The position numbers and the translations under genes were made by a program. DNA of 39,881 bases from Rarobacter faecitabidus. Lineage in GTDB: Bacteria; Actinomycetota; Actinomycetes; Actinomycetales; Cellulomonadaceae. Below the pieces are notes generated by a model. The model had not been told where the DNA came from. It saw nothing but the letters and a program-made list of their open reading frames with translations, and made no database searches. Below are positions 8,717-16,726 of this stretch, piece after piece (position 1 is the stretch's first letter; each line of letters opens with the position of its first letter). The DNA is taken from the NCBI RefSeq assembly GCF_006716265.1, contig NZ_VFOS01000006.1, positions 1-39,881 on the forward strand. Direction: 5' to 3'.

Positions 8717-9667
8717 GTGTCATCAATCAGTAGCGTGACGGGCGGCCCGGCGGTTATCCGCGCGGCCGGCCTGGTCAAGACGTACGGCGAGAAGCGAGCC
8801 GTCGACGGAATCACCTTCGAGGTCCCAGCCGGTGAATCGTTCGGCCTGCTCGGCCCCAACGGCGCCGGAAAATCGACCACCATGCGCATGATCGGTGCGG
8901 TGAGCACCCGCACGGCGGGGCAGTTGCAGATCCTTGGCTTGGACCCCGACGACCACGGACCCGAGATCCGCTCGCAGCTGGGGGTCGTGCCCCAGGCCGA
9001 CAACCTCGATACCGACCTGCGCGTCCGCGACAACCTGCTGGTCTACGGCCGCTACTTCGGGCTCGACCGCAAGGTCATCGCCGCCCGCGCCGACGAGCTG
9101 CTCGACTTCGCCCAGCTGACCGACCGGGTGAACGCTCGTGTTGAGGACCTGTCCGGCGGCATGAAGCGGCGCCTAACGATCGCGCGCGCCCTCATCAATG
9201 AGCCCCGCATCCTGCTACTCGATGAGCCCACCACCGGCCTCGATCCGCAGGCCCGCCACATCCTGTGGGATCGCCTGTTCCAGCTCAAGGAGCGCGGCAT
9301 CACCCTGATCCTCACCACGCACTATATGGACGAGGCCGAGCAGCTCTGCGATCGACTCATCGTGGTCGACGAGGGACGGATCATGGCGGAGGGTTCCCCG
9401 GCGGCGCTCATTCGCGAGCACTCGTCCCGCGAAGTCCTGGAGGTCCGCTTCGGCACCGACCGCAACGCATCCGCGGCTGAGGAACTGCGCGATCTCGGCG
9501 ATCGAATGGAGCAGCTACCGGACCGCATCCTGATCTACGCCCGCGACGGCGAAGCCATCCTGCAGCAGGTGCTACGTCGCGGCCTCGAACCGCTCACCTC
9601 GCTGGTGCGCCGCTCCTCGCTTGAGGACGTGTTCCTGCGCCTGACGGGACGGAGCCTGATCGAGTGA
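8717..9667 (+). CDS. ABC transporter ATP-binding protein, DrrA/NodI-like efflux type
   Basis: A 316-residue nucleotide-binding subunit. It has Walker A GPNGAGKST (46-54), signature LSGGM (145-149), Walker B ILLLDEP (165-171) and an H-loop in LTTHYMDEAEQLCDR. The last 80 residues form the C-terminal extension typical of DrrA/NodI-type exporters. It powers the two ABC-2 permeases encoded just downstream, with which it overlaps by 4 nt (GTGA). The substrate is unknown: relatives export antibiotics, lipo-oligosaccharides or wall polymers. The GTG at 8717 is chosen because the promoter places the transcript start there. Confidence 0.92.
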   Translation: MSSISSVTGGPAVIRAAGLVKTYGEKRAVDGITFEVPAGESFGLLGPNGAGKSTTMRMIGAVSTRTAGQLQILGLDPDDHGPEIRSQLGVVPQADNLDTDLRVRDNLLVYGRYFGLDRKVIAARADELLDFAQLTDRVNARVEDLSGGMKRRLTIARALINEPRILLLDEPTTGLDPQARHILWDRLFQLKERGITLILTTHYMDEAEQLCDRLIVVDEGRIMAEGSPAALIREHSSREVLEVRFGTDRNASAAEELRDLGDRMEQLPDRILIYARDGEAILQQVLRRGLEPLTSLVRRSSLEDVFLRLTGRSLIE

Positions 9668-10548
9668 GCGCTCCAACTCCAGCAACGGAGAACTCGTCCG
9701 CGAAGCTCCCCGCCCAAACCCTGGACGAGTTCCGCGCCCGCGCCATGGCCGGAGGACGTCGCCCCCGCCGCCGCGGGACCTGGTACGTCGCCTTCGGTCG
9801 CTTCTACAACATGCGCGCCTACCTGCAGACCATCGTGTGGACGGCGATCGGTACGCCGGTGCTCTACCTGTTCGCGATGGGAATCGGCTTGGGCTCGCTG
9901 GTGAGCGCGAACCTGGGGCACGGCGCCGTCGGCGGCGTCGACTACCTGACCTTCGTCGCCCCCGCGCTGCTGGTCACCGCGGCCGCCTCGGTCGGTAGCG
10001 AGGAGATGACCTACCCCGTCATGCTCGGCTTCAAATGGAACCCGACGTTCTTCGCGACCAACGCAGCGCCCATCTCGCCCGCGCAGATCATCAACGGGCT
10101 CGTCGTGTCCGTGATCGCGCGACTGACGTTCGTGACGAGCATCTACCTCGCCGTCCTGCTCGCGTTCCGTGCTACCGGATCCGCCTGGTCGTGGCTCCTC
10201 GTACCTATCGGTGTTCTCACCGCGCTCGGATTCAATGCGCTGATCATGGCGTACGTCGCAACGATCCAGCAGGACACCGGACAGATCGCCATGCTGATGC
10301 GCTTCGTCGTCATGCCGCTCACCTTGTTCTCCGGTACCTTCTTCCCGCTCGACACCATGCCCGGCTACCTCCAGCCGGTGGGCTGGCTGTCCCCGCTGTG
10401 GCACGGGGCGCAGCTCGCACGCACCGCCTCCTACGGCATGGCCGAACCGTGGTGGCTGATAGCGATCCGTGTCTGCTACCTCGGCGCTCTCGCGGCGGCG
10501 GGCTGGCTCCTGTCGCAGCGAATCGCCGCAAGGAGACTGGGACGATGA
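9664..10548 (+). CDS. ABC-2 type permease, first subunit
   Basis: A 294-residue membrane protein of the ABC-2 family. It has a cytoplasmic basic N-terminus (residues 1-40, including GGRRPRRRGTW) followed by about six hydrophobic helices. The conserved late loop FSGTFFPLDTMPGYLQP resembles DrrB/NodJ permeases. The GTG start overlaps the ATPase stop (GTGA), so translation is coupled. Together with the next gene it forms a probable heterodimeric pore. Export direction is inferred from the family; the substrate is not known. Confidence 0.88.
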   Translation: MSAPTPATENSSAKLPAQTLDEFRARAMAGGRRPRRRGTWYVAFGRFYNMRAYLQTIVWTAIGTPVLYLFAMGIGLGSLVSANLGHGAVGGVDYLTFVAPALLVTAAASVGSEEMTYPVMLGFKWNPTFFATNAAPISPAQIINGLVVSVIARLTFVTSIYLAVLLAFRATGSAWSWLLVPIGVLTALGFNALIMAYVATIQQDTGQIAMLMRFVVMPLTLFSGTFFPLDTMPGYLQPVGWLSPLWHGAQLARTASYGMAEPWWLIAIRVCYLGALAAAGWLLSQRIAARRLGR

Positions 10549-11378
10549 CGATGACGGGAATCGTTGCGGCGTCCCACCGCCGCCCACGACGCCTCGCGGA
10601 CCCCGCGATGTATTCGGGGAACGCGCGCGTCGTGCTGTGGCGCGGTTGGCGCGTGGCGTCGCGCACGCACGTCGGGGTGATGATCTCAGGGTTCTTCGAG
10701 CCGATTTTCTACCTCCTGTCGTTCGGCATCGGCCTGGGCGCCATGGTGGGCACGGTCACGGCGCCCGATGGACGAGCCATCCCGTACGCCGCCTACATCG
10801 CCCCGGCCCTGCTGGCCACGTCCGCCATGAACGGGGCCATCTACGACTCGACGTGGAACGTCTTCTTCAAGCTGAATCACTCCAAGCTGTACGACGGAAT
10901 GCTAGCCACGCGGCTCGGCCCGCTCGACGTGGCGCTCGGCGAGATCGGCGTGGCGCTCATCCGCGGGGCGGTTTACGCCGCCGGGTTCATGGTCGTGATG
11001 ACCGCTCTCGGACTCAACCTGTCGTGGTGGGCGCTCGCGGCGCTCCCCGCCACCGTGCTGATCGCGTTCGGCTTCGCCGCGCTCGGCATGGCCGTGACCA
11101 GCTACCTCAGGACGTTTCAGCAGATGGACTGGATCAACTTCGTGCTCCTGCCCATGTTCCTGCTCTCGGCGACGTTCTACCCGCTGAGCGTCTACCCGGT
11201 GGGTGTGCAGTGGTTCATCCAGGCGATGCCGCTATGGCATGCCGTCGAACTGGTGAGGTCGCTCACCACCGGCGCGGTTCACCCCGCAATACTGTGGCAC
11301 GTCGCCTACTTCGGCGTGCTGTGCCTCGTGGGAATCCGCTTCACTGCCGCGCGTTTGCGGGCGCTGTTCCTGACGTAG
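10545..11378 (+). CDS. ABC-2 type permease, second subunit
   Basis: A 277-residue paralogue of the preceding permease with about six membrane helices and the matching loop LLSATFYPLSVYPVGVQW. The ATG at 10545 overlaps the previous stop (ATGA) and has AGGAG 9 nt upstream, so I prefer it to the ATG 6 nt later. The frame stays open far upstream inside the first permease gene, but nothing there looks like protein. Its 3' end overlaps the convergent signal peptidase gene by 38 bp, and I see no terminator in between. Confidence 0.88.
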   Translation: MTMTGIVAASHRRPRRLADPAMYSGNARVVLWRGWRVASRTHVGVMISGFFEPIFYLLSFGIGLGAMVGTVTAPDGRAIPYAAYIAPALLATSAMNGAIYDSTWNVFFKLNHSKLYDGMLATRLGPLDVALGEIGVALIRGAVYAAGFMVVMTALGLNLSWWALAALPATVLIAFGFAALGMAVTSYLRTFQQMDWINFVLLPMFLLSATFYPLSVYPVGVQWFIQAMPLWHAVELVRSLTTGAVHPAILWHVAYFGVLCLVGIRFTAARLRALFLT

Positions 11379-12135
11379 GCGCCGCGCTATCCGCGTTGCC
11401 GGAATGTGCCGCGCCGGCCTCTGCGTCGCCGGGTTGCGCCGCGCCGGTCGGCCCCGGGGCACCCCGCACGGGATAAGGTTCCGGCTCCGCCCGGTCGGGG
11501 GGATCCGTGGCCGCGGTTGAGGCCACGGACGGCGAGGCCGGGTCCCCGACCGCGCCCTCGCGATCGCGGCCTCGTCCCGATTGCCTGCGCGCGCGATCTC
11601 GGAGCCCGGAGATCACCAGCCACGCCCCGTACGCGAGCAGCGCCACCGCGGCGATCGTCACGAGCGCCCCGCGCGACGAGGGGTCGAGCCAGGTCGACAC
11701 GTAACCGACGTACGGGACCGCGTACCAGAGCTTGCCGCGGATCTGCACCTCCCGCACGGGCTCGGCGTCGGCTACGTTGTTGTTATCGCCCTTGGTGACG
11801 AACTGCAGCTCGCCATCCGCGCGGAGGCCCTTCTCGACCACACGGTGCGTGGCGACGGCGGGCTTGCCCGATTCGAGTTGGTAGGTGATGACGTCGCCCA
11901 CCTGGAGGTCGTCGGGTGCGACGGGTCTGATGATCACGAGCGTGCCCACGGGATAGTGCGGCTCCATCGAGGAGGACAGCACGGTGAGCGGCGTGGCGCC
12001 GAACGCGCGCGGCACGATAATCGCCGCGAAGGCAATCACTATGACCATTGCCAACACGATCGAGCTGACTGCTAACCCGATGTAGCGCACCGTCCGGCGG
12101 GCGGGCGACAGCGTCGACATCGCTTTTCCGGTCAC
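11341..12135 (-). CDS. sipW: SipW-like signal peptidase I (ER/archaeal type)
   Basis: A 264-residue membrane peptidase. One N-terminal helix (about 17-42) is followed by the catalytic serine in SSSMEP (S56). The histidine in ATHRVV (H97) replaces the lysine of ordinary bacterial signal peptidases, and KGDNN (D117) completes the ER/SipW-type set. A second helix lies at about 155-177, then a disordered Pro/Ala/Asp-rich tail of about 85 residues. In Bacillus, SipW processes TasA-family matrix proteins. The three upstream genes here carry matching signal regions, so they are its likely substrates. The start is a GTG at 12135 that overlaps the upstream stop and has GAGG 9 nt before it; the in-frame ATG at 12120 is possible. 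The tail-to-tail overlap with the permease gene is unusual. Confidence 0.9.
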   Translation of the reverse strand: MTGKAMSTLSPARRTVRYIGLAVSSIVLAMVIVIAFAAIIVPRAFGATPLTVLSSSMEPHYPVGTLVIIRPVAPDDLQVGDVITYQLESGKPAVATHRVVEKGLRADGELQFVTKGDNNNVADAEPVREVQIRGKLWYAVPYVGYVSTWLDPSSRGALVTIAAVALLAYGAWLVISGLRDRARRQSGRGRDREGAVGDPASPSVASTAATDPPDRAEPEPYPVRGAPGPTGAAQPGDAEAGAAHSGNADSAAPTSGTAPANARQ

Positions 12136-12884
12136 GCGGTTTCCTCTTTCCTTCTCCGTCGCCAGGCTGCCAGCGCCGCGATCAGCGCACCTGCCAGGAT
12201 CATCCCCGCGCCCGCCGCCGTGAACCGGCCGACCGCACCCGCACCGGTGATCGGCAGGCCTCCCTGGCCCTCCGGATCGTCCCCAGTGCCGGGAATATCC
12301 ACGGCATCGTCTCCCGTTGCCAGCGCGCAAGTGGCTGCATCGGCGGGAGCGGGCGCCGCCGCATCGGTGAGAACCGCACGAAAGCTGAACGTCGCCCTCG
12401 CGCGCTGGCCCTGCTGACCGCTGAGATTCCCGAGCTTGGCGCTGACTCGAAGTTTGACCGTCTCCCCCGCGTTCAGCCTGAGGGAGTGACGCAACACGAC
12501 GCACTTACCGGCTCGCGAGATCGTGGACGATGAGCCCGCGCCGGCCACTGGCTCCGGGCGGGCTGCAAGTTCGAGATGGGCGGCCAGTTGCGGGTCCGTC
12601 GACGATGCTTTGATGAGATCGAATCGCAGGCGCCCAGCCGTCGACCCGTCGTTGCGCAGCCAGATGATCCGCTCGATCTTGTCACCGGGGACAATGCGGA
12701 ACGAGGAGTCGAACAATGGCCCGGGTATGGTGCGGGCGAAGTTGGTGCCGTCCGCAGAGAGCATGATGGCCTGATCCGCCGCTTGCGCCGGTGTGACCGT
12801 CATGGGTGCGAGTACCAATAGCGAGGCGGCAAGTACGAGTCCGGCCGCGCGAGCCCAATTCGCAGGTGTCGTCATCGCGCGCAT
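12132..12884 (-). CDS. Sortase-anchored (LPxTG) exported protein of the SipW operon
   Basis: A 250-residue protein. It has a signal peptide (about 1-35, ending PAQAADQA), a beta-rich domain of about 150 residues with two cysteines (C128, C186), and a short Asp/Gly linker. The C-terminal cell-wall sorting signal is LPITG (210-214), a hydrophobic helix, then RRRRK. Sortase would cut between T and G and link it to the wall. The body (RIVPGDKIERIIWLRNDGSTAG) resembles beta-sandwich TasA/camelysin-associated proteins only in general pattern. The ATG at 12884 shares one base with the upstream TGA, and GGGG-rich sequence precedes it. It may act as the wall anchor of the matrix material made by the neighbouring genes; this is inferred. 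Confidence 0.82.
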   Translation of the reverse strand: MRAMTTPANWARAAGLVLAASLLVLAPMTVTPAQAADQAIMLSADGTNFARTIPGPLFDSSFRIVPGDKIERIIWLRNDGSTAGRLRFDLIKASSTDPQLAAHLELAARPEPVAGAGSSSTISRAGKCVVLRHSLRLNAGETVKLRVSAKLGNLSGQQGQRARATFSFRAVLTDAAAPAPADAATCALATGDDAVDIPGTGDDPEGQGGLPITGAGAVGRFTAAGAGMILAGALIAALAAWRRRRKEETA

Positions 12885-14263
12885 CACCCCACCCCATCGG
12901 TAGCGGTGATGGTGTTGCCGCTGTTGCGATTGAGCGTTATCCCATCGAAGATCACGGTGCTCGTGCCGTCGATGACGATGCGCCACTGGCTCGTTCCCGT
13001 GGGAACGGTCAGCCCGAGCCACCCCGTGCCGCGGGCGAAACTGAGTGACGTGCCGTTCGTTGCTGTGCCGACGTTCGTCCAGGTGGAGCCATCGAGCCGT
13101 TGCGCCCGGTAGTTCGCGTTCGAGTTGCTGTTCCACGCGAACGTCACGTTCGTGCCGTTCGTGAATGTGAGCGGTTCGCGGGTGAGGGTCAGTACCTGAT
13201 TCGCGCGGTCCGCCGCTGCGGCCGAGCACGCGGCGGTGCTCAGTTGCGCGCCTCCGGACGCGGTATTCATCGCCAGGCATCGGCCCGTGGTGTGTGCGAT
13301 CAGCTGGAACGTGGTGTTCGAGACGCGCTGGATCTCCCAGAGCTGGTTGGTCGCGGATGCGTTCAGGGTGCTGATGAGCACGTCGTTGGACGCATTGTGG
13401 GCCAGCCGGGTGCCGAGGCCGGAGGAGTGCCGCGGACGGAGGCGCACGAGGTTCGGATTGGCAGCGCCGACCGGCAGTATCTCCCACCGCTGGCTTGAAT
13501 CGCTGTGCGCCGTCCACGTGATGACACGCGTCCCGCCACCGCTGCTACCGCTCACATCGAGGCGCAGACCCGTGTCGGCGCGGCTGATGGTGAACCAGTT
13601 CGACAGGCCGGTTCGGACGTAGTTGGCGCTGTCCACCTCGGCGTAGGGGTAGATGAGCTCGGTGTTGACGGTGGTGCTCGCTGCGTGATTCACGGTTCCG
13701 GCCCAGCCGTCGGCGTCGTCGAACGTGACCGTCAGGGCGGCGGATGCCGACGTGGAGCCACCGCTCTGCGCGAGGGTCTGGCGGTTCGTCACGGACGTGC
13801 GCACGCAATAGCGCTGCGCGGCTCCCACCGCGAGAGACACGGGCGTGGACATGCTGTAGGACGCCCACGTTCCGCTTCCGGCGCTGCCCGGGACGGTGGT
13901 CGCGGCCGTGCACACGGCCGCGGAAGCCACCGGCCACACGTGAATGGGCAGGAGCGCGGGGACTGCGCCGGGCGCCGTGATGGTGAATGTCATCGTCCCC
14001 GCCGTCTGACCGCTGTTGATGATGACGAAGTTGCCTGTTGCGGCGGCCGTGTATGCCGTGGCCAGGAAGGAGTGATTCGCGAAGGCTGGCTGCAGATCGC
14101 CGAAGCCGGTCGACGTGGCGCTCACGGACCGCGTGGTCGCCGTGCCGTTTGCCGTTGCCGCCGACGTCCAATACGCGAATGCCGCGGTCGAGCCGATCAC
14201 CACGCAGAACATTGTGAGTAGCGCTATGGGCGCCGCCGCCGCGTACCCGATGCGCTGGCGCAT
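12884..14263 (-). CDS. Exported protein with SipW-type signal region and ricin-type lectin domain
   Basis: A 459-residue protein. The N-terminal helix ends in AAFAYWTSAA (28-36), the F/L-A-Y-W pattern of SipW-processed proteins. A TasA/camelysin-like beta domain spans about 32-210. A ricin-type beta-trefoil carbohydrate-binding domain spans about 218-362, with QxW-type motifs QRW (258-260) and QLW (307-309). A C-terminal beta domain runs from about 363 to 459. It starts 1 nt after the stop of the preceding gene (TGAGATG) and ends overlapping the LPxTG gene. A lectin module would let a matrix fibre component bind glycans such as dextran, wall polysaccharide or host sugars; which one is unknown. 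Confidence 0.8.
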   Translation of the reverse strand: MRQRIGYAAAAPIALLTMFCVVIGSTAAFAYWTSAATANGTATTRSVSATSTGFGDLQPAFANHSFLATAYTAAATGNFVIINSGQTAGTMTFTITAPGAVPALLPIHVWPVASAAVCTAATTVPGSAGSGTWASYSMSTPVSLAVGAAQRYCVRTSVTNRQTLAQSGGSTSASAALTVTFDDADGWAGTVNHAASTTVNTELIYPYAEVDSANYVRTGLSNWFTISRADTGLRLDVSGSSGGGTRVITWTAHSDSSQRWEILPVGAANPNLVRLRPRHSSGLGTRLAHNASNDVLISTLNASATNQLWEIQRVSNTTFQLIAHTTGRCLAMNTASGGAQLSTAACSAAAADRANQVLTLTREPLTFTNGTNVTFAWNSNSNANYRAQRLDGSTWTNVGTATNGTSLSFARGTGWLGLTVPTGTSQWRIVIDGTSTVIFDGITLNRNSGNTITATDGVG

Positions 14264-14264
14264 C

Positions 14265-14852
14265 TCAGCTCGCCGCCTGCGTTGCGGCCAGCGTGACGGC
14301 GAAGGATATGGACTCGCCCGCGCGAGCGATGGGCACTGAGTTCTGCAGGGTCATGACTGCGCAGAGCCATTGCGTCTCGCCCGCGGTCAGGTGGGTGAGC
14401 GTCGTCGCCGGGAAGGCGGTGAGCGCGCCGAAGACACCGCCAGTGAGCGATGTGTTGCACGCCCCCGCGTTCGCCACCTCGACGATGCGCAGGTTGGCGT
14501 AGTCCTTGATCAATTGCGTGCTCGAAACCGTCACAGCCGCCGTGATCGTCGAGTGTGCGTCGTTACCACTCGTGACATTGAAGGCGATTGCCTGGCCGGC
14601 GTTCGGGGCAAGCGCCCAGGGGCCGAGCGATGCGGTGGCGGAGCCGTTGATTCTCAGGCTCAGCGTGCCCGCCTGGATGGTCGATCCGGGCACAGTGGTC
14701 GATGCGTTGAGGTACGCGAACGTGCCGCCAACGCCCGCTATCGCGGCCAGGATCAATGCGGCGATGAGCGCTGTGGCAGGTGCCAGCTTGCGCAAGGGGA
14801 CAGCCGAGGAAATCGATCCTCTCGGTGCCGCGTGCCGTGCTCGTGTCCTCAT
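14265..14852 (-). CDS. TasA/camelysin-like SipW-dependent exported protein
   Basis: A 195-residue protein. A basic N-terminus and hydrophobic helix (about 22-43) end in GGTFAYLNAS (42-51), then TIQAGTLSLRIN, the hallmark start of SipW-dependent TasA/camelysin-family proteins. The rest is a beta-rich secreted domain with two cysteines. It is the first gene of the operon with the lectin, LPxTG and sipW genes. The ATG at 14852 follows a GGGGGTG ribosome binding site. The role as a fibre or matrix subunit is inferred from the family and operon. Confidence 0.8.
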   Translation of the reverse strand: MRTRARHAAPRGSISSAVPLRKLAPATALIAALILAAIAGVGGTFAYLNASTTVPGSTIQAGTLSLRINGSATASLGPWALAPNAGQAIAFNVTSGNDAHSTITAAVTVSSTQLIKDYANLRIVEVANAGACNTSLTGGVFGALTAFPATTLTHLTAGETQWLCAVMTLQNSVPIARAGESISFAVTLAATQAAS

Positions 14853-14933
14853 GCTTCACCCCCCGGTTTGCGCATTTGTCGATAGTGGCGTTCAGCCGTG
14901 TGAACTGGCCCGCTCGCTACCGCACGCACGAGT

Positions 14934-14948
14934 GGCAATGTCATTGCC
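14934..14948. promoter_or_regulatory. Operator-like palindrome upstream of the SipW matrix operon
   Basis: GGCAATG (14934-14940) and CATTGCC (14942-14948) are perfect 7-bp complementary arms around a single base. The site lies 82 nt upstream of the first gene of the operon, in a suitable place for a regulator. No bound protein can be named. Confidence 0.45.
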
Positions 14949-14997
14949 GTTCGGTCGGCGTGCGCGTAGCGCGAGCCTTGAGTCCCGCCTGATGGGA

Positions 14998-15050
14998 TCC
15001 GGGGCGGTGCCGCAGTCATTCCCGCTGATGGGATACGGCACCGCCCCGGA
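14998..15050 (-). terminator. Long hairpin after the first TasA-like gene
   Basis: Arms 14998-15012 and 15036-15050 pair over 15 bp and start 16 nt past the stop at 15066. The 23-nt loop contains a smaller hairpin (15020-15033), of which a near copy occurs just outside (14983-14997). There is no U-run. It is a probable terminator, or a partial attenuator or 3' stabiliser, separating this gene from the downstream operon. Confidence 0.55.
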
Positions 15051-15065
15051 GTAACCCACTCATCA

Positions 15066-15638
15066 TCAGGGCTGTACCTGCTGCACGGTGAGGTTGAAGT
15101 TGCTCAGGGTGACGGCACCGGTCTTGGCCGGGTTGTCTTCCGTCGTGGGGTCGCCAGCGAAGGGCCAGGTGATCGTCGCCGTGACAGTGACGGTGTGCGT
15201 GCCAGGTGACGGCATGGTCCAGGTGGTGCTGCCATTGATCAGCACGGTGGCGGATGCGCCAAGTCGATCGGCCAGAGCCGTGTTCTGTGCGGTGACGGGC
15301 GTCGCCGCGGCGATTGCTCCGTTGCCGAGGCCGGCCGTGGCGCGCAGGTTGTCGCCGGTGCCGGTGATCGTGTAGGTCGCCGTGTACCGCAGTACGTCAC
15401 CGGGGACTGCCCGGAAAGAGGCGATGTTGGACACCACGGCGTTGGTGACGGTTCCGTTCGACACGGTCCACGCCGGTGCCGGAGAAGCAGCCTGCTGCAC
15501 GGTCAGGGTTCCCGCCGTGATGGTGGCGTTCGAACCGATCGCCGCCTGGTCGTTCCAGTAGGCCAGCGTTCCCGCGCCTCCGAGTAGCAGTGCGACGCCG
15601 ATGCCACCAGCGATGGCACCCTTGGTGATCTTGTTCAT
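15066..15638 (-). CDS. Alternate-type signal peptide exported protein (TasA-like)
   Basis: A 190-residue protein that opens MNKITKGAIAGGIGVALLLG and continues GAGTLAYWND (21-30). This is the actinobacterial alternate-signal pattern recognised as SipW-dependent. The segment SNATITAGTLTVQQ then begins a beta-sandwich domain with many Thr/Val strands and no cysteine. The ATG at 15638 has AGGAG 8 nt upstream. An in-frame upstream ATG (15668) lacks a ribosome binding site and would spoil the signal. It lies just upstream of the SipW operon in the same direction but is separated from it by a strong hairpin, so it may be expressed at a higher level as the main fibre subunit; this is inferred. Confidence 0.85.
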   Translation of the reverse strand: MNKITKGAIAGGIGVALLLGGAGTLAYWNDQAAIGSNATITAGTLTVQQAASPAPAWTVSNGTVTNAVVSNIASFRAVPGDVLRYTATYTITGTGDNLRATAGLGNGAIAAATPVTAQNTALADRLGASATVLINGSTTWTMPSPGTHTVTVTATITWPFAGDPTTEDNPAKTGAVTLSNFNLTVQQVQP

Positions 15639-15821
15639 GGTCCAGCTCCTAAAGTGTGGAGGCGGCATGCGTCGTCGCCTCGATATAAGCGGCGCGGGCG
15701 GGTTTGCCTGGGCGCGATGGACTCATGCACTGCGGAGTGTGCGGGTCCGTGCGCCAACATTAGGAGCGTGAATGACCTATGGGGAATGGGTCTATGGGTG
15801 TTTTCACCCGTGAAATGACGG

Positions 15822-15846
15822 AAAAACCGCCTCCGAAGCGTTTTTT
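15822..15846 (-). terminator. Intrinsic terminator of the NlpC/P60 gene
   Basis: On the minus strand, a short stem (CGCTT / AGGCG) with a 3-nt loop is flanked by a run of As before and GTTTTTC after. The As and Ts extend the stem. It sits about 25 nt past the stop codon. The matching T-run on the plus strand makes it potentially bidirectional. Confidence 0.6.
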
Positions 15847-15871
15847 GTGACCGTTATAACTCGCGGAGATC

Positions 15872-16714
15872 CTAAAGAACTGATACGAACACCGGGCTGC
15901 GCTGGTACATGGCGCGAACCTGAATGGTCTTGCCGGGGCGCGGCGCGTCGATGATCTTGTTGCCGCCGAGGTAGATGGCTACGTGGCCGGGACTCCAGAT
16001 GATGTCGCCGGGCTTTGCCTTGCTGCGCGAGACGCGCTTGCCGATGCTGCGGTAGGCAGACGAGGTGCGCGGCAGGTTCTTTTCGAGCGCATCCTTGAAG
16101 ACGTATTTGGTGAACCCGGAGCAATCGAAGCCGCGGGGCGTGGACCCGGCTGCCCGGTATGGGACCCCGATCTGCTCCTTCGCCGCGAGGACCACGGCCT
16201 GGCGCGTTGTGAGCACGCGGATGCGCACGCGCTTGACGTTCGCCCGAACACCCTTGGCGCTCGCGGCCTTGCCCGGCTGGACGATGACGGCAAGGCGGCC
16301 CTTGCCTGAGCGCAGCTTTGCGGGGAGCCGGAGCTTGATGACGCTGGCCCTCATCGTGCGAACGGCAACCTTCTTGCCCTTCCACTTCACGACGACGCGC
16401 GCCTTCTTGCCCGCCCCCTTGGTCTTGATGCGCAGGGTGATGCGGTCGTGCCCCTTGACCACTGTCGTGTCGGACTTGCGCACCTTGAGGCGGAGTTTGT
16501 GGGTTCCGCGCTTCTTCGCGGCCTTCTTCGCGGGGATGGCTGTGGTGGCGGCCGCGGGGATGGCCGTGGACGAGTTCGCCGCGGGAGCCGCGGCGAGCAC
16601 AGTCGCTCCCAGGATCGTCGCGACGGCGACTGCAAGGGGTGTGGTGAGTCGGGTTCCAGCCCGCAGTGCGGGCTGTGAGCGCACGGTGGCGCTCTTGCTG
16701 ACGTCAATCGTCAC
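15872..16714 (-). CDS. Secreted NlpC/P60 peptidoglycan hydrolase
   Basis: A 280-residue protein. A long signal region (about 20-50) is followed by a Lys/Arg-rich beta module (about 62-168) and a C-terminal NlpC/P60 domain (about 170-280). The catalytic cysteine is in FDCSGF (C198) and the histidine in GHVAIYLGG (H244). A third polar residue is in IIDAPRPG (D256). The family cuts gamma-D-Glu to diamino-acid peptide links in peptidoglycan. The strongly cationic middle module could bind anionic wall polymers. Translation starts at a GTG (16714) with GAGAGG 6 nt upstream. The gene stands alone, is preceded by a cyclic di-AMP riboswitch and ends at an intrinsic terminator, the usual arrangement for actinobacterial wall hydrolases. 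Confidence 0.92.
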   Translation of the reverse strand: MTIDVSKSATVRSQPALRAGTRLTTPLAVAVATILGATVLAAAPAANSSTAIPAAATTAIPAKKAAKKRGTHKLRLKVRKSDTTVVKGHDRITLRIKTKGAGKKARVVVKWKGKKVAVRTMRASVIKLRLPAKLRSGKGRLAVIVQPGKAASAKGVRANVKRVRIRVLTTRQAVVLAAKEQIGVPYRAAGSTPRGFDCSGFTKYVFKDALEKNLPRTSSAYRSIGKRVSRSKAKPGDIIWSPGHVAIYLGGNKIIDAPRPGKTIQVRAMYQRSPVFVSVL

Positions 16715-16726
16715 AAGTTACCTCTC

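Noticed and set aside
10035-10544. Upstream extension of the second permease frame
   Set aside because: It runs through the first permease gene in another frame. A ribosome binding site and an ATGA overlap define the start at 10545.
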